Below are positions 32,179 to 40,910 of a stretch of 55,646 bases of DNA, one piece after another. The stretch comes from Haloarcula sp. DT43 (lineage in GTDB: Archaea; Halobacteriota; Halobacteria; Halobacteriales; Haloarculaceae): the NCBI RefSeq assembly GCF_037078405.1, contig NZ_JAYMGZ010000007.1, positions 1 to 55,646 of the forward strand, written 5' to 3'. Position numbers and translations under genes: made by a program. Positions within the stretch are counted from its first letter, which is position 1, and each line of letters opens with the position of its first letter. Under the pieces are notes generated by a model. The model was not told the DNA's origin and did not search any database. It saw only the letters and a list, made by a program, of their open reading frames with translations.

Positions 32179-33507
32179 ATGGTCGACGTGAACGAGAACC
32201 CGTTCGACGGGACTGACGCGATCTTCGAACGCAAGCAGCCACTGAAGAAGGACACGTTCACGCCGGACACTATCTTCCACCGCGACGAGGAAATCGAGTT
32301 CTACATCAACGCCCTTCAGGACGTCATCGTCGGCCACGACCCGAACAACGTCTTCGTGTACGGTCCGACCGGTGTCGGGAAGACCGCCGTTACGAAGTGG
32401 GTCCGGGACAAGCTCGAAGAGAAGGCCGAGGCCGAGGACATCCCCCTCACCGTCATCGGGCCGATTAACTGCCGGAACTACCGGTCGGCGTATGCGCTGG
32501 TCAACACGCTCGTCAACGAGTTCCGTGACCCGGAGAACCAGCTCCCGGAGAGCGGCTACAGCACCGACAGCGTCTTCGAGTTCCTCTACGAGGAAATCGA
32601 AGCCGTCGGCGGGAACGTGCTTATCATCCTGGACGAAATCGACAACATCCCAGCGGACGCACGGAACGACTTCCTCTACGAACTGCCGCGGGCCGAAGCC
32701 AACGAGAACACGCCCATCACCGACGCGAAGGTCGGGCTCATCGGCATCTCGAACGACCTCAAGTTCGTCGACGTGCTGGAGCCGAAGGTGAAATCGACGC
32801 TTGGGGAGCGGGAAATCAAGTTCGGCCCGTACGACGCGACCGAACTCCGCGATATTCTGGGCTACTACGCGGACATCGCCTTCCGGGAGGACGTTCTCGG
32901 CGAAGACGTCGTCCCGCTGGCGGCGGCCTTCTCGGCGCAGGAACGCGGCGACGTTCGCCAGGGGCTCCGCATTCTCGAAAAGGCCGGGGAGTACGCGCGG
33001 ATGGAGGGGGCAGACGGCGTGACGGAGGCACACACGCGGCGAGCGACGGACACTATCGAGACCGACGAACTCCTCGATTACTTCGAACACGACCTGAGTT
33101 CACAGCAGGCGCTGACGTATCTCGCGACGACGCTGGCGCTCATCGAACCGAAACACGAGGCCTCGACGAAGCGAATCTACAACCTCTACTCCTCGATTGC
33201 GGAGTCCAGCGGCCGCCGGGTGAAATCCGAGCGCAAGATATACGAGTTCCTCGACCAGCTCTCGATGCAGGGGCTGGTCCGCTCTGCCGAGCGGAACCTC
33301 GGCCGGAAAGGGGGGCGCAAGTACATCTACGAGGTCACGGACGACCCGACGGACATCATCAACGCCGCGCTGCAGTCCTCCTACAGCGACGCCGTGCCGA
33401 GCAACGTCAACGGGATTCTCGAACACTATCTCGAGGACGAGGCGACCGAGTTCGAGGCCCCGGACACCACCGACGACGAGCAACAGAACCTCTGGCAGTT
33501 CACGTAG
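32179..33507 (+). CDS. orc1/cdc6: Orc1/Cdc6 replication initiator
   Basis: This 442-residue AAA+ protein binds the origin boxes and loads MCM. Walker A GPTGVGKTA is at 62-70, Walker B LIILDEIDN at about 149-156 and sensor 1 GISND near 190. The sensor 2 region includes GDVRQGLRILEKAG, and an initiator-specific motif insert plus a C-terminal winged helix end the protein (IYEFLDQLSMQGLVRSAERN). The N-terminus ENPFDGTDAIFERKQPL resembles one haloarchaeal Orc paralogue class. The boxes around the gene and in its promoter show that this protein and this origin belong together. Confidence 0.95.
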   Translation: MVDVNENPFDGTDAIFERKQPLKKDTFTPDTIFHRDEEIEFYINALQDVIVGHDPNNVFVYGPTGVGKTAVTKWVRDKLEEKAEAEDIPLTVIGPINCRNYRSAYALVNTLVNEFRDPENQLPESGYSTDSVFEFLYEEIEAVGGNVLIILDEIDNIPADARNDFLYELPRAEANENTPITDAKVGLIGISNDLKFVDVLEPKVKSTLGEREIKFGPYDATELRDILGYYADIAFREDVLGEDVVPLAAAFSAQERGDVRQGLRILEKAGEYARMEGADGVTEAHTRRATDTIETDELLDYFEHDLSSQQALTYLATTLALIEPKHEASTKRIYNLYSSIAESSGRRVKSERKIYEFLDQLSMQGLVRSAERNLGRKGGRKYIYEVTDDPTDIINAALQSSYSDAVPSNVNGILEHYLEDEATEFEAPDTTDDEQQNLWQFT

Positions 33508-33532
33508 CCACCCCTCCCCCGCGAACCCCGAG

Positions 33533-34155
33533 AACACTTGCACGGTGGTGTGTGTGTGTCCAGCGACGAGTGCTCCCTCGCGCGGTCCAGAACAGTTGCA
33601 GGGTGGTGTGTACCCATGAACGGTCGCAGAGACGGGGCAACAGCGGACGGTCACGCCGGGTCCACCACGTATGGCGCGGAGAACACTTGCAGACCGGTGT
33701 ACCCGTCCGGTCTCGGCGGCCGGACACCCCGCTTCGAAAACACTTGCAGGGTGGTGTCGACGCCGATTCGACGGTGAAAACGCCCAGCACGCGCGCTCGG
33801 AACACTTGCAGGGTGGTGTGAACCCCGTTCGTGAAACACTTGCAGGGCGGTGTGTGAGACACCAGCCAGCCGAGTCGCGCTGTGAGATGTCCGTAGCACG
33901 GTGATCCCGGGCGCTCTGGCCGCACGCGAACACTTGTAGGGTGGTGTCTGAACACGCGTACACCGTTCTGGGCCGACTGCAGCCGAACCCGGAACACTCG
34001 CAGGGTGGTGAGAGAACACTCGTACGGTGGTGTCCCGACCCCGGGAACGCCGGGACTCCGTGGCGGCTGTCCCGCCGGCCTGTGCAGGCAGTCCGGTCTC
34101 GGCCCCGTCGCCGTGGTCGACCCGTTCGGCCCGAAGAACACTCGCAGGGTGGTGT
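33533..34155 (+). repeat. Array of ten same-strand origin recognition boxes
   Basis: Copies start at 33533, 33591, 33682, 33739, 33801, 33835, 33929, 33993, 34015 and 34137, each 19 bp. Start-to-start distances are irregular (58, 91, 57, 62, 34, 94, 64, 22, 122). Copies at 33739 and 33801 match the consensus exactly. Variants include AACAGTTG (33591), AGACC for AGGGT (33682), GGGCGG (33835), TTGTAG (33929), and CTCG forms (33993, 34015, 34137). Intervening sequence is unrelated. No gene fits between 33508 and 34213; the open frames there are artefacts of the repeats. Confidence 0.9.
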
Positions 34156-34213
34156 TCCCCCGAAAAACCGGCCTGTAGCCCGGGTGGGGAACGGACCCGA
34201 GGGGACCGCGTCG

Positions 34214-35395
34214 TTATTTCGGCGCCTGGTTGTAGATGAGGTTCCGCTGGATGTCGTTTGCGCCCTCGTAGATGACCGGAATCCGGACGTCCCGGTACAC
34301 GCGGGAAATCCGGTTCTCCGTCAGCACGGACCGGCCGCCGTGGAGTTGCATCCCCTTCTCCGCGCAGTCCATGGCGGCCTCGGTCGCTTTCGTCTTCGCC
34401 AGCGCGGCCCAGTAGCCGGCGTTCTCCTGATTGGCGACGCGTTCGGCGGCGTGCCAGGTGAGCGTCCGGGCCGACTGGAGGCCCAGTTGCATGTCGGCCA
34501 GCTTGTGCTGGACCGCCTGGAACTCGTCGACGGTCCTCCCGAAGGCCTCGCGGTCGTGGACGAACTCCCAGGCCTCCTCGATGGCCGCCGCGGCGAGACC
34601 GATGCCGTGGCCGCCGACGACGACGCGCCCGTGGTTGAAGAACTCCGCGAGCATGTAGAAGCCGGCCCCCTCGACGCCGACGAGGTTCTCCTCCGGAATC
34701 CGGCAGTCGTCGAGCACGATGTGTGCCTGCTTGGACGCCCGGAAGCCCATCTTCTCGGGGATGTGCTCGGCGTGGTAGCCGTCGGCGTCCGTCGGGACGA
34801 TGAACATCGAGTAGTTCCCGTAGCGGTCGTTCGGGTCGTCGCCGGTCTTCGCGTACAGCGTCACCCAGTCGGCCTCGACGCCGTTGCCTATCCAGTACTT
34901 CTCGCCGTTGATGACCCACTCGTCGCCGTCCTTCTCGGCGGCCGTGGTCATCCCGGCGAGGTCGCTCCCGGTCTCCGGTTCGGAGACGGCCAGGCCAGTG
35001 AGCTGCTCGCCCGCGGCGACGGGCCGGAGGAACTCCTCTTTCTGCCACTCGTCGCCGTGGTCCTCGACGATTTCCGCGCCGAAACTGGCCAGCTGGAGCG
35101 TCAGCGCGATGCCCGCGTCGGCCCTGTACAGCTCTTCGGCCATCGCCAGCATCTGCTGGAGGTCGTAGCCGCTCCCGCCCCACTCCTCGCCGATGTCTTG
35201 AGCGACGAGGCCGGCCTCCGTGGCCGCTTCGAGTACCTCCCAGGGGTACTCCCCGGACGCGTAGTACTCGCCGGCGACCGGCTCGATGTGCTCCGCGGCG
35301 AACTCCCGGGCGTCCGCCTTGACCTCGCGTGCGTGCTCCGGAACGAGCTTCTCCGACAGTAGGTCCATGGGAACTGTCATGGTTTGTGTACTCAT
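34214..35395 (-). CDS. Acyl-CoA dehydrogenase
   Basis: This 393-residue flavoprotein oxidises acyl-CoA to enoyl-CoA. The signature LAVSEPETGSDLAGM binds FAD, KYWIGNG follows, and the active-site base Glu lies in the C-terminal YEGANDIQRNLI, so it is of short/medium-chain or glutaryl type rather than isovaleryl type with a displaced base. QLHGGRSVLTENRISRVYRD completes the fold. The start at 35395 (MSTQTMTVPMDLLSEK) replaces the 35464 open-frame start because that extension is not conserved. It is the first gene right of the origin. Electron acceptor ETF genes are not in the window. Confidence 0.92.
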   Translation of the reverse strand: MSTQTMTVPMDLLSEKLVPEHAREVKADAREFAAEHIEPVAGEYYASGEYPWEVLEAATEAGLVAQDIGEEWGGSGYDLQQMLAMAEELYRADAGIALTLQLASFGAEIVEDHGDEWQKEEFLRPVAAGEQLTGLAVSEPETGSDLAGMTTAAEKDGDEWVINGEKYWIGNGVEADWVTLYAKTGDDPNDRYGNYSMFIVPTDADGYHAEHIPEKMGFRASKQAHIVLDDCRIPEENLVGVEGAGFYMLAEFFNHGRVVVGGHGIGLAAAAIEEAWEFVHDREAFGRTVDEFQAVQHKLADMQLGLQSARTLTWHAAERVANQENAGYWAALAKTKATEAAMDCAEKGMQLHGGRSVLTENRISRVYRDVRIPVIYEGANDIQRNLIYNQAPK

Positions 35396-35494
35396 ATACT
35401 CCGTGGAACTCTGCCAAACCCCGTTGTAGTTGTTTCCGATAAAATCCTGATAATCGGCCAGCACGCTTTTTGGTGACTGTGGCCTTCCACGGAC

Positions 35495-36268
35495 ATGAAC
35501 CGCCGAGACTACCTGCTCGCCGGAGCCAGCCTCGGAACCGCCGGGCTCGCGGGCTGTTCGTTTCTCGCCGCGGCCGAAACACCGCCGCCGGACGTTCCGA
35601 CACAGCGCCTCGAGGAGGGCGGCTGGACGCAGACGAACCAGTCCTCGGAGACGGTGTTCGACCGCAGCTACGGCCCGGTGTCGGTCGAGGCCGTCTCCAG
35701 TACGGTCCAGTACGCCGACGAACAGCTACGGGAGCGCGTCGCGGACCGGACCCTCGACCAGGTCCAGACCGCCCTCTCCGTATTTTTCGCCACGCGAGTG
35801 GACTTCAGTCCGAATCTGGACAACCTCCCCGGCGGCGTGGGCCGCGAGGAACTGCTGACGGAAGTCCGGACGAACGCCCGCGATAGCTTCGAACAGCAGA
35901 TGGAAGCCCAGGGCCTGACCGACATCGAGAAGACCGGCGAGGGAACCGTCGACATCGACACCGGCGAGACGGCCGAGACAGTGGAACTGTCGGCCGTCTA
36001 CCCGTTCGAGGGGATTTCCTTCGACGTGACCGAATCGGAGGCCGTCGAGATACCCGCGAGCGACATCGACATCTCGGCGATGTTCGCCGTCTGGCACCAC
36101 GGCGACTTCGTTCTCATCTCCGGGGGCGCGTACCCGGCACAGGACTTCGAACAGGCCGTCGAGAACTCCCTGAGCGACGGCATCACGGTCACCGTCAACG
36201 TCGACCTCGGCCTGGAGCCGGACACCTACCGCTCCGAAGTCCGGGACCTGGTCACCGGCGTCCAGTGA
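35495..36268 (+). CDS. Tat-exported lipoprotein, DUF6517-like, 257 aa
   Basis: MNRRDYLLAGASLGTAGLAGC is a twin-arginine signal ending in a lipobox with Cys21 (LAGC), so it should be exported folded and lipid-anchored, the usual route in haloarchaea. The mature part contains SYGPVSVEAVSSTVQYADEQ and FVLISGGAYPAQ. It shares its general shape with the Sec-type lipoprotein at 7621-8256. TATA-like GCTTTTTGG is 26 bp upstream. It is divergent from the acyl-CoA dehydrogenase and convergent with the ligase (4 bp gap). Function is unknown. Confidence 0.75.
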   Translation: MNRRDYLLAGASLGTAGLAGCSFLAAAETPPPDVPTQRLEEGGWTQTNQSSETVFDRSYGPVSVEAVSSTVQYADEQLRERVADRTLDQVQTALSVFFATRVDFSPNLDNLPGGVGREELLTEVRTNARDSFEQQMEAQGLTDIEKTGEGTVDIDTGETAETVELSAVYPFEGISFDVTESEAVEIPASDIDISAMFAVWHHGDFVLISGGAYPAQDFEQAVENSLSDGITVTVNVDLGLEPDTYRSEVRDLVTGVQ

Positions 36269-36272
36269 CCGG

Positions 36273-37925
36273 TCACTCCGGGGCGGCGTCGTCGGGGACG
36301 CGCCCCTCGACGAGCGACTCGTCGGCGTACTCGTCCCGAAGCGCCTTCTTGTCGAACTTCCCGGTCGCCGTCTTCGGGACCTCGTCGATGGTGATGAAGT
36401 TGTCCGGTACCCACCACTTGGGGTAGGAGTCGAGGATGTGGTCCCGGAGTTCCGCGGCCAGCGCGTCTTCGTCGGCGTCGGCCGCCGGCACAATCATCGC
36501 CAGCGGCCGCTCCTGCCAGCGCTCGTGTGGGACGCCGATGACCGCCGCCTCGTTGACGCCGTCGTGGGCTATCAGCTCGTTTTCCAGTTCGAGCGAGGAT
36601 ATCCACTCCCCGCCGCTCTTGATGACGTCTTTCGCGCGGTCGACTATCTTGATGTAGCCGTCCTCGTCGACGGACACCACGTCACCGGTCTTCAGGTAGC
36701 CGTCCTCGAACTCCTGCTCGTTCGCCTCGGGCCGCTTGAAGTACTCCGTGGTCACCCACGGGCCGCGGACGCACAGTTCGCCGAAGTCCTCGCCGTTGTG
36801 CGGGACCTCGTTGCCGTTGTCGTCGACGACGCGGAACTCGAGGCCCGGCGAGATGAGTCCCTGTTTCGCACGCTTGTCCAGCTGGGTCTGGTAGTCGGCG
36901 TCCTGCAGGTCGCTGCGCAGGGTCGCCACCGCGCCGACAGGGGTCGTCTCGGTCATCCCCCAGGCGTGGACGAGCTCCACGCCGTGGTCGTCGAAGAAGC
37001 GAATCATCGCCTCGGGCGCGGCACTGCCGCCCACGATGAGGCGTTCGAGCGAGGAGAGGTCCACGTCGTATTCCTTGATGTACTCCATCAGCCCCAGCCA
37101 GACGGTCGGGACGCCGGCGGTGACAGTGACGTTCTCCTCCTCGATGAGCGTCGCGAGGTCCGCCGGCTCGGGCTGTGGGCCGGGGTAGACGTGCTTGGCC
37201 CCGCCGGCGGTCGCCGAGAACGGGAGCCCCCACGCGTTGACGTGGAACATCGGGACGACCGGCATCACGACGTCGTCGTCGTCGAGGGGAATCCCCTGCG
37301 GCGACTGAATCGCCATCGTGTGGCTCCAGAGCATCTGCTGGGTGTACTCGACGCCCTTCGGGCGGCCGGTCGTGCCGGACGTGTAGCAGAGGCCCGCCGG
37401 CCGCTCCTCCTCGAGTTCGGGCCAGTCGTACTCCGTCGGCTGGTCGGCGATGAACGACTCGTAGGCGACGGCGTCGAGGTCCGTCTCGGGAACGGATTCG
37501 CTCATCACGACGAACCGCTCCACCGAGTCGAAGGAGTCTGGGTCGTCGGCGGCGGCCCCCTCCAGTTTCGGCAGGAGCGACTCGTCGACGAAGACGAGCC
37601 GGTCCTGCGCGTTGTCGACGATGTACTGGATGTGTTCGTCGGGCAGGAGCGGATTGATGGTGTGGAGCTGCGCACCGATTCCGGGGACGCCGAAGTACGT
37701 CTCGAAGTGCCGGCTGTGGTTCCAGCAGAACGTCCCGAGCCGTTCGCCGTCGCCGTAGCCGGCCTCGTCGAGCGCGTTCGCCAGCTGTGCCGTCCGTTCG
37801 GCGTACTCGGCGTAGTCGTGCCGGACGACTCCTTCGTGAGTGCGTGAGACGACCTCTGTGTCGGGATACAGTGTCTCTGCACGCCACAGGAACGGTCGGA
37901 GCGTCTGCGGGCTTCCTCCTGGCAT
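36273..37925 (-). CDS. Long-chain fatty acid--CoA ligase / AMP-forming acyl-CoA synthetase
   Basis: This 550-residue enzyme activates a carboxylic acid with ATP and CoA. The AMP-binding P-loop [12 protein letters not shown] is near 180, the A5 motif is [11 protein letters not shown]7/A8 reads [20 protein letters not shown] followed by [13 protein letters not shown], and the catalytic Lys is in [14 protein letters not shown]. The start at 37925 is family-like; the open frame to 37952 adds nine residues not seen in homologues. It is near the acyl-CoA dehydrogenase, which supports fatty-acid degradation, though the genes are not one operon. Confidence 0.9.
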   Translation of the reverse strand: MPGGSPQTLRPFLWRAETLYPDTEVVSRTHEGVVRHDYAEYAERTAQLANALDEAGYGDGERLGTFCWNHSRHFETYFGVPGIGAQLHTINPLLPDEHIQYIVDNAQDRLVFVDESLLPKLEGAAADDPDSFDSVERFVVMSESVPETDLDAVAYESFIADQPTEYDWPELEEERPAGLCYTSGTTGRPKGVEYTQQMLWSHTMAIQSPQGIPLDDDDVVMPVVPMFHVNAWGLPFSATAGGAKHVYPGPQPEPADLATLIEEENVTVTAGVPTVWLGLMEYIKEYDVDLSSLERLIVGGSAAPEAMIRFFDDHGVELVHAWGMTETTPVGAVATLRSDLQDADYQTQLDKRAKQGLISPGLEFRVVDDNGNEVPHNGEDFGELCVRGPWVTTEYFKRPEANEQEFEDGYLKTGDVVSVDEDGYIKIVDRAKDVIKSGGEWISSLELENELIAHDGVNEAAVIGVPHERWQERPLAMIVPAADADEDALAAELRDHILDSYPKWWVPDNFITIDEVPKTATGKFDKKALRDEYADESLVEGRVPDDAAPE

Positions 37926-38023
37926 ACCACCACGCAAGGGCCCCCGGTACAAGAAACTCTGTTAAATCTTTGATGAAGGAAAAGCAGTTCATCCGCGCCG
38001 TCCGTCCGGTCTCGTCGGCTGTC

Positions 38024-38626
38024 CTACACTTCGATTTCCTGCATCAGGTCGACAAGCTCCTCCAGTTCCGGGAACGTGTACACCTTCACGTTGATGTCGG
38101 ACTCCAGGGCGTGGACGCGGGAGTCGAACATCAGCGCCATCTCGTTGTCCCGGTCGCCGACGAGCTGGTCGACCATTCCACTCCCGGGGCCGAAGGTGAA
38201 GCTCGGCGTCGAGATGTCGATGGTCGTATCGAGGACGTTCGCCCAGCCGTCGATGAAGCCGCTGGTCATGATGTTCCCGATTTCCTGAATCGCCGACCGC
38301 TCCATGTCGGTGAAGCCGCTGGCGTTGGGGTCAGTCTCGCCCATGTCGCCTATCATCCCGGTGGCGAGGTCCTTCGCGCTTTCGGCGTTGAACAGGAACA
38401 GGATGTGCCCGTGGGGCTTCTCGACCATCTCGATACTGATACCGATTTGCTTCTCGTCGCCGACGTGTGTCTTGATATCCGGAATGTCGATGAAGTTGAT
38501 TTTCGTTATCTCCATCTCCGTCTCCATCCCCGTCATCTGGCTGAGGTGGTTCGCGACCGTGTTACCGCCCTGTTTAGCCATCTGATTGAACAACCCGAGC
38601 TTCCGAATATCTATCATCAGACTCAT
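38024..38626 (-). CDS. cheC: Chemotaxis phosphatase CheC
   Basis: This 200-residue protein has the CheC/FliY-type phosphatase motif: ERSAIQEIGNIMTSGFIDGW followed by STP about 22 residues later (E-xx-N ... P pattern) near residue 112-140. The N-terminal copy FNQMAKQGGNTVANHLSQM is degenerate. CheC dephosphorylates CheY and works with CheD in archaeal taxis. No other che gene is in the window, so it is an isolated paralogue. A start at 38617 (MIDIRKLG) is also possible. Confidence 0.88.
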   Translation of the reverse strand: MSLMIDIRKLGLFNQMAKQGGNTVANHLSQMTGMETEMEITKINFIDIPDIKTHVGDEKQIGISIEMVEKPHGHILFLFNAESAKDLATGMIGDMGETDPNASGFTDMERSAIQEIGNIMTSGFIDGWANVLDTTIDISTPSFTFGPGSGMVDQLVGDRDNEMALMFDSRVHALESDINVKVYTFPELEELVDLMQEIEV

Positions 38627-38759
38627 TCGTTAGGACCAGCGTTAGCGCTCAGTTGTGGGGCCTCCCACATAAGCTATGCACCCGCATTTTCGTCAGCGAG
38701 AATCGGAGCGGTCCGCGGAACTGTTCGGGCGTGTCGATGCCACACTCGTCGACGGTGAA

Positions 38760-39428
38760 TCACTCGACGCGGACGCTCACGGCGACGCCCTCGCCGAGGG
38801 GCAACAGCCCGGTCTCGAACGCCGGGTCGCCGCCGACGCGGTCGAGATACGCGGCGATGCCGCGGCTCGTCTCGTTGGCATCGACGTCGTCGCCGGCAAG
38901 CAGCGCCCGCACGTCCTCGAACTCCAGCGGCCCGGCCGCTATCATGTTGTCGGCGACGACGGCCCCGCCGACCGGCACCTTCGACCGGACCGCCTCGAAG
39001 GCCTCGACGTACCGGTGTTTCTCGTTGTCGATGAGCACCACGTCGAACGGGCCGTCGTAGCGGTCGACGGTCTCGATTGCGTCCCCGTGTTCGAAGGTGG
39101 CCCGGTCGGCGAACCCGCCGCGGTCGAGGAACTCGCGGGCCTCGTCCAGTTCGTCGGCGTCGACTTCGGTCAGGACTAGCTGTCCGTCGTCGCCGACGGC
39201 GGGGGCCATCCAGTACGCCGAGTAGCCAAAGCCCGACCCGAACTCGAAGACCCGGTCGGCGTCGACCATCCGGGCGACGAGGCGGAGCCAGCCGCCGACG
39301 GCGGGACCGACCGTCGGGAACCCCTCCAGGTCGGCCTTGGCGTCCATCTCCTCGATGACCGGGTCGCTTTCCGGCGCTATCGTGCGGGCGAACTGCTCTG
39401 TGATCGCCGGGAGCGGCGTCTCGTCCAT
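38760..39428 (-). CDS. O-methyltransferase (class I SAM, CCoAOMT-like)
   Basis: This 222-residue protein has the SAM-binding motif I FEFGSGFGYSAYWMA near residue 62, followed by VLTEVDADELDEA and DVVLIDNEKHRYVEA (metal/substrate-binding Asp and Lys). That is the family-3 O-methyltransferase layout, with substrates from catechol-like to tRNA in different members. TATA-like CATTTATG is 26 bp before the ATG. Substrate is unknown. Confidence 0.86.
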   Translation of the reverse strand: MDETPLPAITEQFARTIAPESDPVIEEMDAKADLEGFPTVGPAVGGWLRLVARMVDADRVFEFGSGFGYSAYWMAPAVGDDGQLVLTEVDADELDEAREFLDRGGFADRATFEHGDAIETVDRYDGPFDVVLIDNEKHRYVEAFEAVRSKVPVGGAVVADNMIAAGPLEFEDVRALLAGDDVDANETSRGIAAYLDRVGGDPAFETGLLPLGEGVAVSVRVE

Positions 39429-39471
39429 GCCAGGCTATGCCGACAGCGGCCACATAAATGGTCGGGCGCGA

Positions 39472-40515
39472 CTACCCGAGTTCGAGGCGCTCGACGTACC
39501 GGATGACCGACTCCAGGGCGGGATTGGGGTAGTACTCGACGGTGTTGTCCGCCGACTCGTAGGAGAGAATCCCGAGGTCGTCCAGTCGGGGCAGGTGATT
39601 GTGCGCCAGCGACACGCCCACCTGGTCGCGCGACTGGGGCGTCTCCCTGGCCGGGATGGCCTTCTCGCGTTCGTAGACGCGCTCGACGAGTTCGTCCAGC
39701 GTCATCTCGTTTTCCGACCGGTCTTTCAGGTGATACAGGAGGCTGCGCCGCCGCGGGGCGGAAATCAGTTCGAGCACCTGGTCGAACGAGTAGGGAATCG
39801 GAATCGTCTCGGGCTGTTCCGGGTCGCCCTTGCCGACGCCGCCGGGCGGGGTGACGGTGTTCCGGAACGTCGGCGTCTCCCCCTCGTCGGCGTTCGCCGC
39901 GGCCGTGACGGTCCAGCCGTGGTCCGGGAGGTACTCGTACACCACGTCGTACAGCGGCCGGAACATCTCGACCGTCTCCTCCGTGTGGGCCTCCGGGTCC
40001 ATGTGGTGGTGGCTCTTGACGTCCATCTCGGCGCACTGCCGGTTCAGCGCGGTCACCAGCGTGATGACGCGGTCGCGCTCCCAACACTCCAGCAGCCCGG
40101 TCAGCGAGTGCAGGCACAGAAGCAGCGGGGTGTCTGCCCCCTCCAGCCGGCCGAGGTGGCGCGAGACGGTCGCGCCGATGTCTATGGGCTCGACGGTCTC
40201 GGGGAGGGTGTCGAGCGTCAGCGAGGGGAACGCGCCCGAGGCCGCCGCCTGCGAGTTCGCCGGGAGCGAGCTGCCGGCGTCGACGATTATCGCCTCCTCG
40301 GGCATCTCGTCGTCGAGGTGCTGTTGCCACAGCGAGAGGCGGGAATCGGGCGACTCCGACACCGTGACACAGATGGCTTTCGACTCACTGACGCCCTGAT
40401 CGGTAAAGAATCCGGCACACCCTTCCCGTTCGGCGTCGCTCGAATCGGGCGCCAGCATCAGCACGGACCCGGCCTCGCCGAGAGGCCGGTCCCCAGTCCC
40501 GCTCCCGGAGTTCAT
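39472..40515 (-). CDS. RecA/KaiC-like protein with C-terminal winged helix (DUF7504/DUF7344-like)
   Basis: Residues 1-230 look like a degenerate RecA-like domain (SVLMLAPDSSDAEREGC ... LLLCLHSLTGLLECWERDRV) without a clear Walker A. Residues ~250-347 are a winged helix (IPIPYSFDQVLELISAPRRR, LTLDELVERVYERE, VGVSLAHNHLPRLDDLGILS) of the haloarchaeal DUF7344 type. The start at 40515 is chosen over 40542 because a TATA-like AGCTTTATGG is centred 26 bp before 40515. It is a probable signal-dependent regulator; no partner is adjacent. Confidence 0.75.
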   Translation of the reverse strand: MNSGSGTGDRPLGEAGSVLMLAPDSSDAEREGCAGFFTDQGVSESKAICVTVSESPDSRLSLWQQHLDDEMPEEAIIVDAGSSLPANSQAAASGAFPSLTLDTLPETVEPIDIGATVSRHLGRLEGADTPLLLCLHSLTGLLECWERDRVITLVTALNRQCAEMDVKSHHHMDPEAHTEETVEMFRPLYDVVYEYLPDHGWTVTAAANADEGETPTFRNTVTPPGGVGKGDPEQPETIPIPYSFDQVLELISAPRRRSLLYHLKDRSENEMTLDELVERVYEREKAIPARETPQSRDQVGVSLAHNHLPRLDDLGILSYESADNTVEYYPNPALESVIRYVERLELG

Positions 40516-40698
40516 TGCGTATTGTATCGTATCAGGAACCATAAAGCTACCAACAAATAAGGGTTGCCTTAGTGTTCAGCATCGTGCGACAGTGGGGCGT
40601 GACGCCACGACGGCCCACGGCCGCGCACCCGTGGTACTCGGTGCGCGTCTCAATCCCGAGTCCGAGGCTTTTTGCGAGGTTACGGCGAAGCGCCGACC

Positions 40699-40857
40699 AT
40701 GCCTATCATGTCGAGTGGCGACTTCTCTATCCACGTCGCAGAGTGCGACGAGTTCGACGACGGGATGCCGATAAGCTCGTTCCCCGACGAGGTCACCTCC
40801 ATCGACGACCTCGACTGCGAGTGCTGGAGCGGGTTCGACTCGCTCGACGAGGTGTAG
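40699..40857 (+). CDS. Small acidic protein, 52 aa
   Basis: MPIMSSGDFSIHVAECDEFD ... WSGFDSLDEV is a short acidic frame with two Cys in DCECW and one in AECDE, perhaps a metal site. TATA-like GCTTTTTGCG is centred exactly 26 bp before the ATG at 40699, which argues that it is real. It lies alone, divergent from the DUF7504-like gene and convergent with dhaM. No family recognised. Confidence 0.55.
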   Translation: MPIMSSGDFSIHVAECDEFDDGMPISSFPDEVTSIDDLDCECWSGFDSLDEV

Positions 40858-40910
40858 CCGTCCGGAGCGCGGCCGTCGCCCCCGGCGGGACGTGCTCCCG
40901 GCGGCGCGCC

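Larger units (their letters stand above)
31726..34155. other. Chromosomal replication origin region (oriC) with orc1/cdc6
   Basis: Thirteen 19-bp boxes of consensus AACACTTGCAGGGTGGTGT flank an orc1/cdc6 gene. One minus-strand copy is at 31726. After it come a G-tract, an AT-rich stretch of about 250 bp, two plus-strand copies before the gene and ten after it. Inverted boxes around an AT-rich unwinding element, adjacent to the initiator gene, are the known layout of haloarchaeal origins. The box differs from the best-known oriC1 box as I recall it, so it is probably specific to this Orc1. Confidence 0.88.

Noticed and set aside
33533-34155. Regularly repeated 19-bp unit that could be mistaken for a CRISPR array
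   Set aside because: The spacing is irregular (22-122 bp), the unit is only 19 bp and degenerate, no cas gene is present and the same unit occurs around the orc1 gene, so it is an origin box array.
33651-35603. Open frame of 650 codons on the minus strand across the origin array
   Set aside because: It reads the repeated box as a repeated peptide and runs antisense in a different frame to the acyl-CoA dehydrogenase; no coding signal is seen.
38653-38759. Short open stretch FTVDECGIDTPEQFRG on the minus strand after the methyltransferase
   Set aside because: It has no start codon after the preceding stop and no promoter; it could be a decayed fragment but evidence is too thin.
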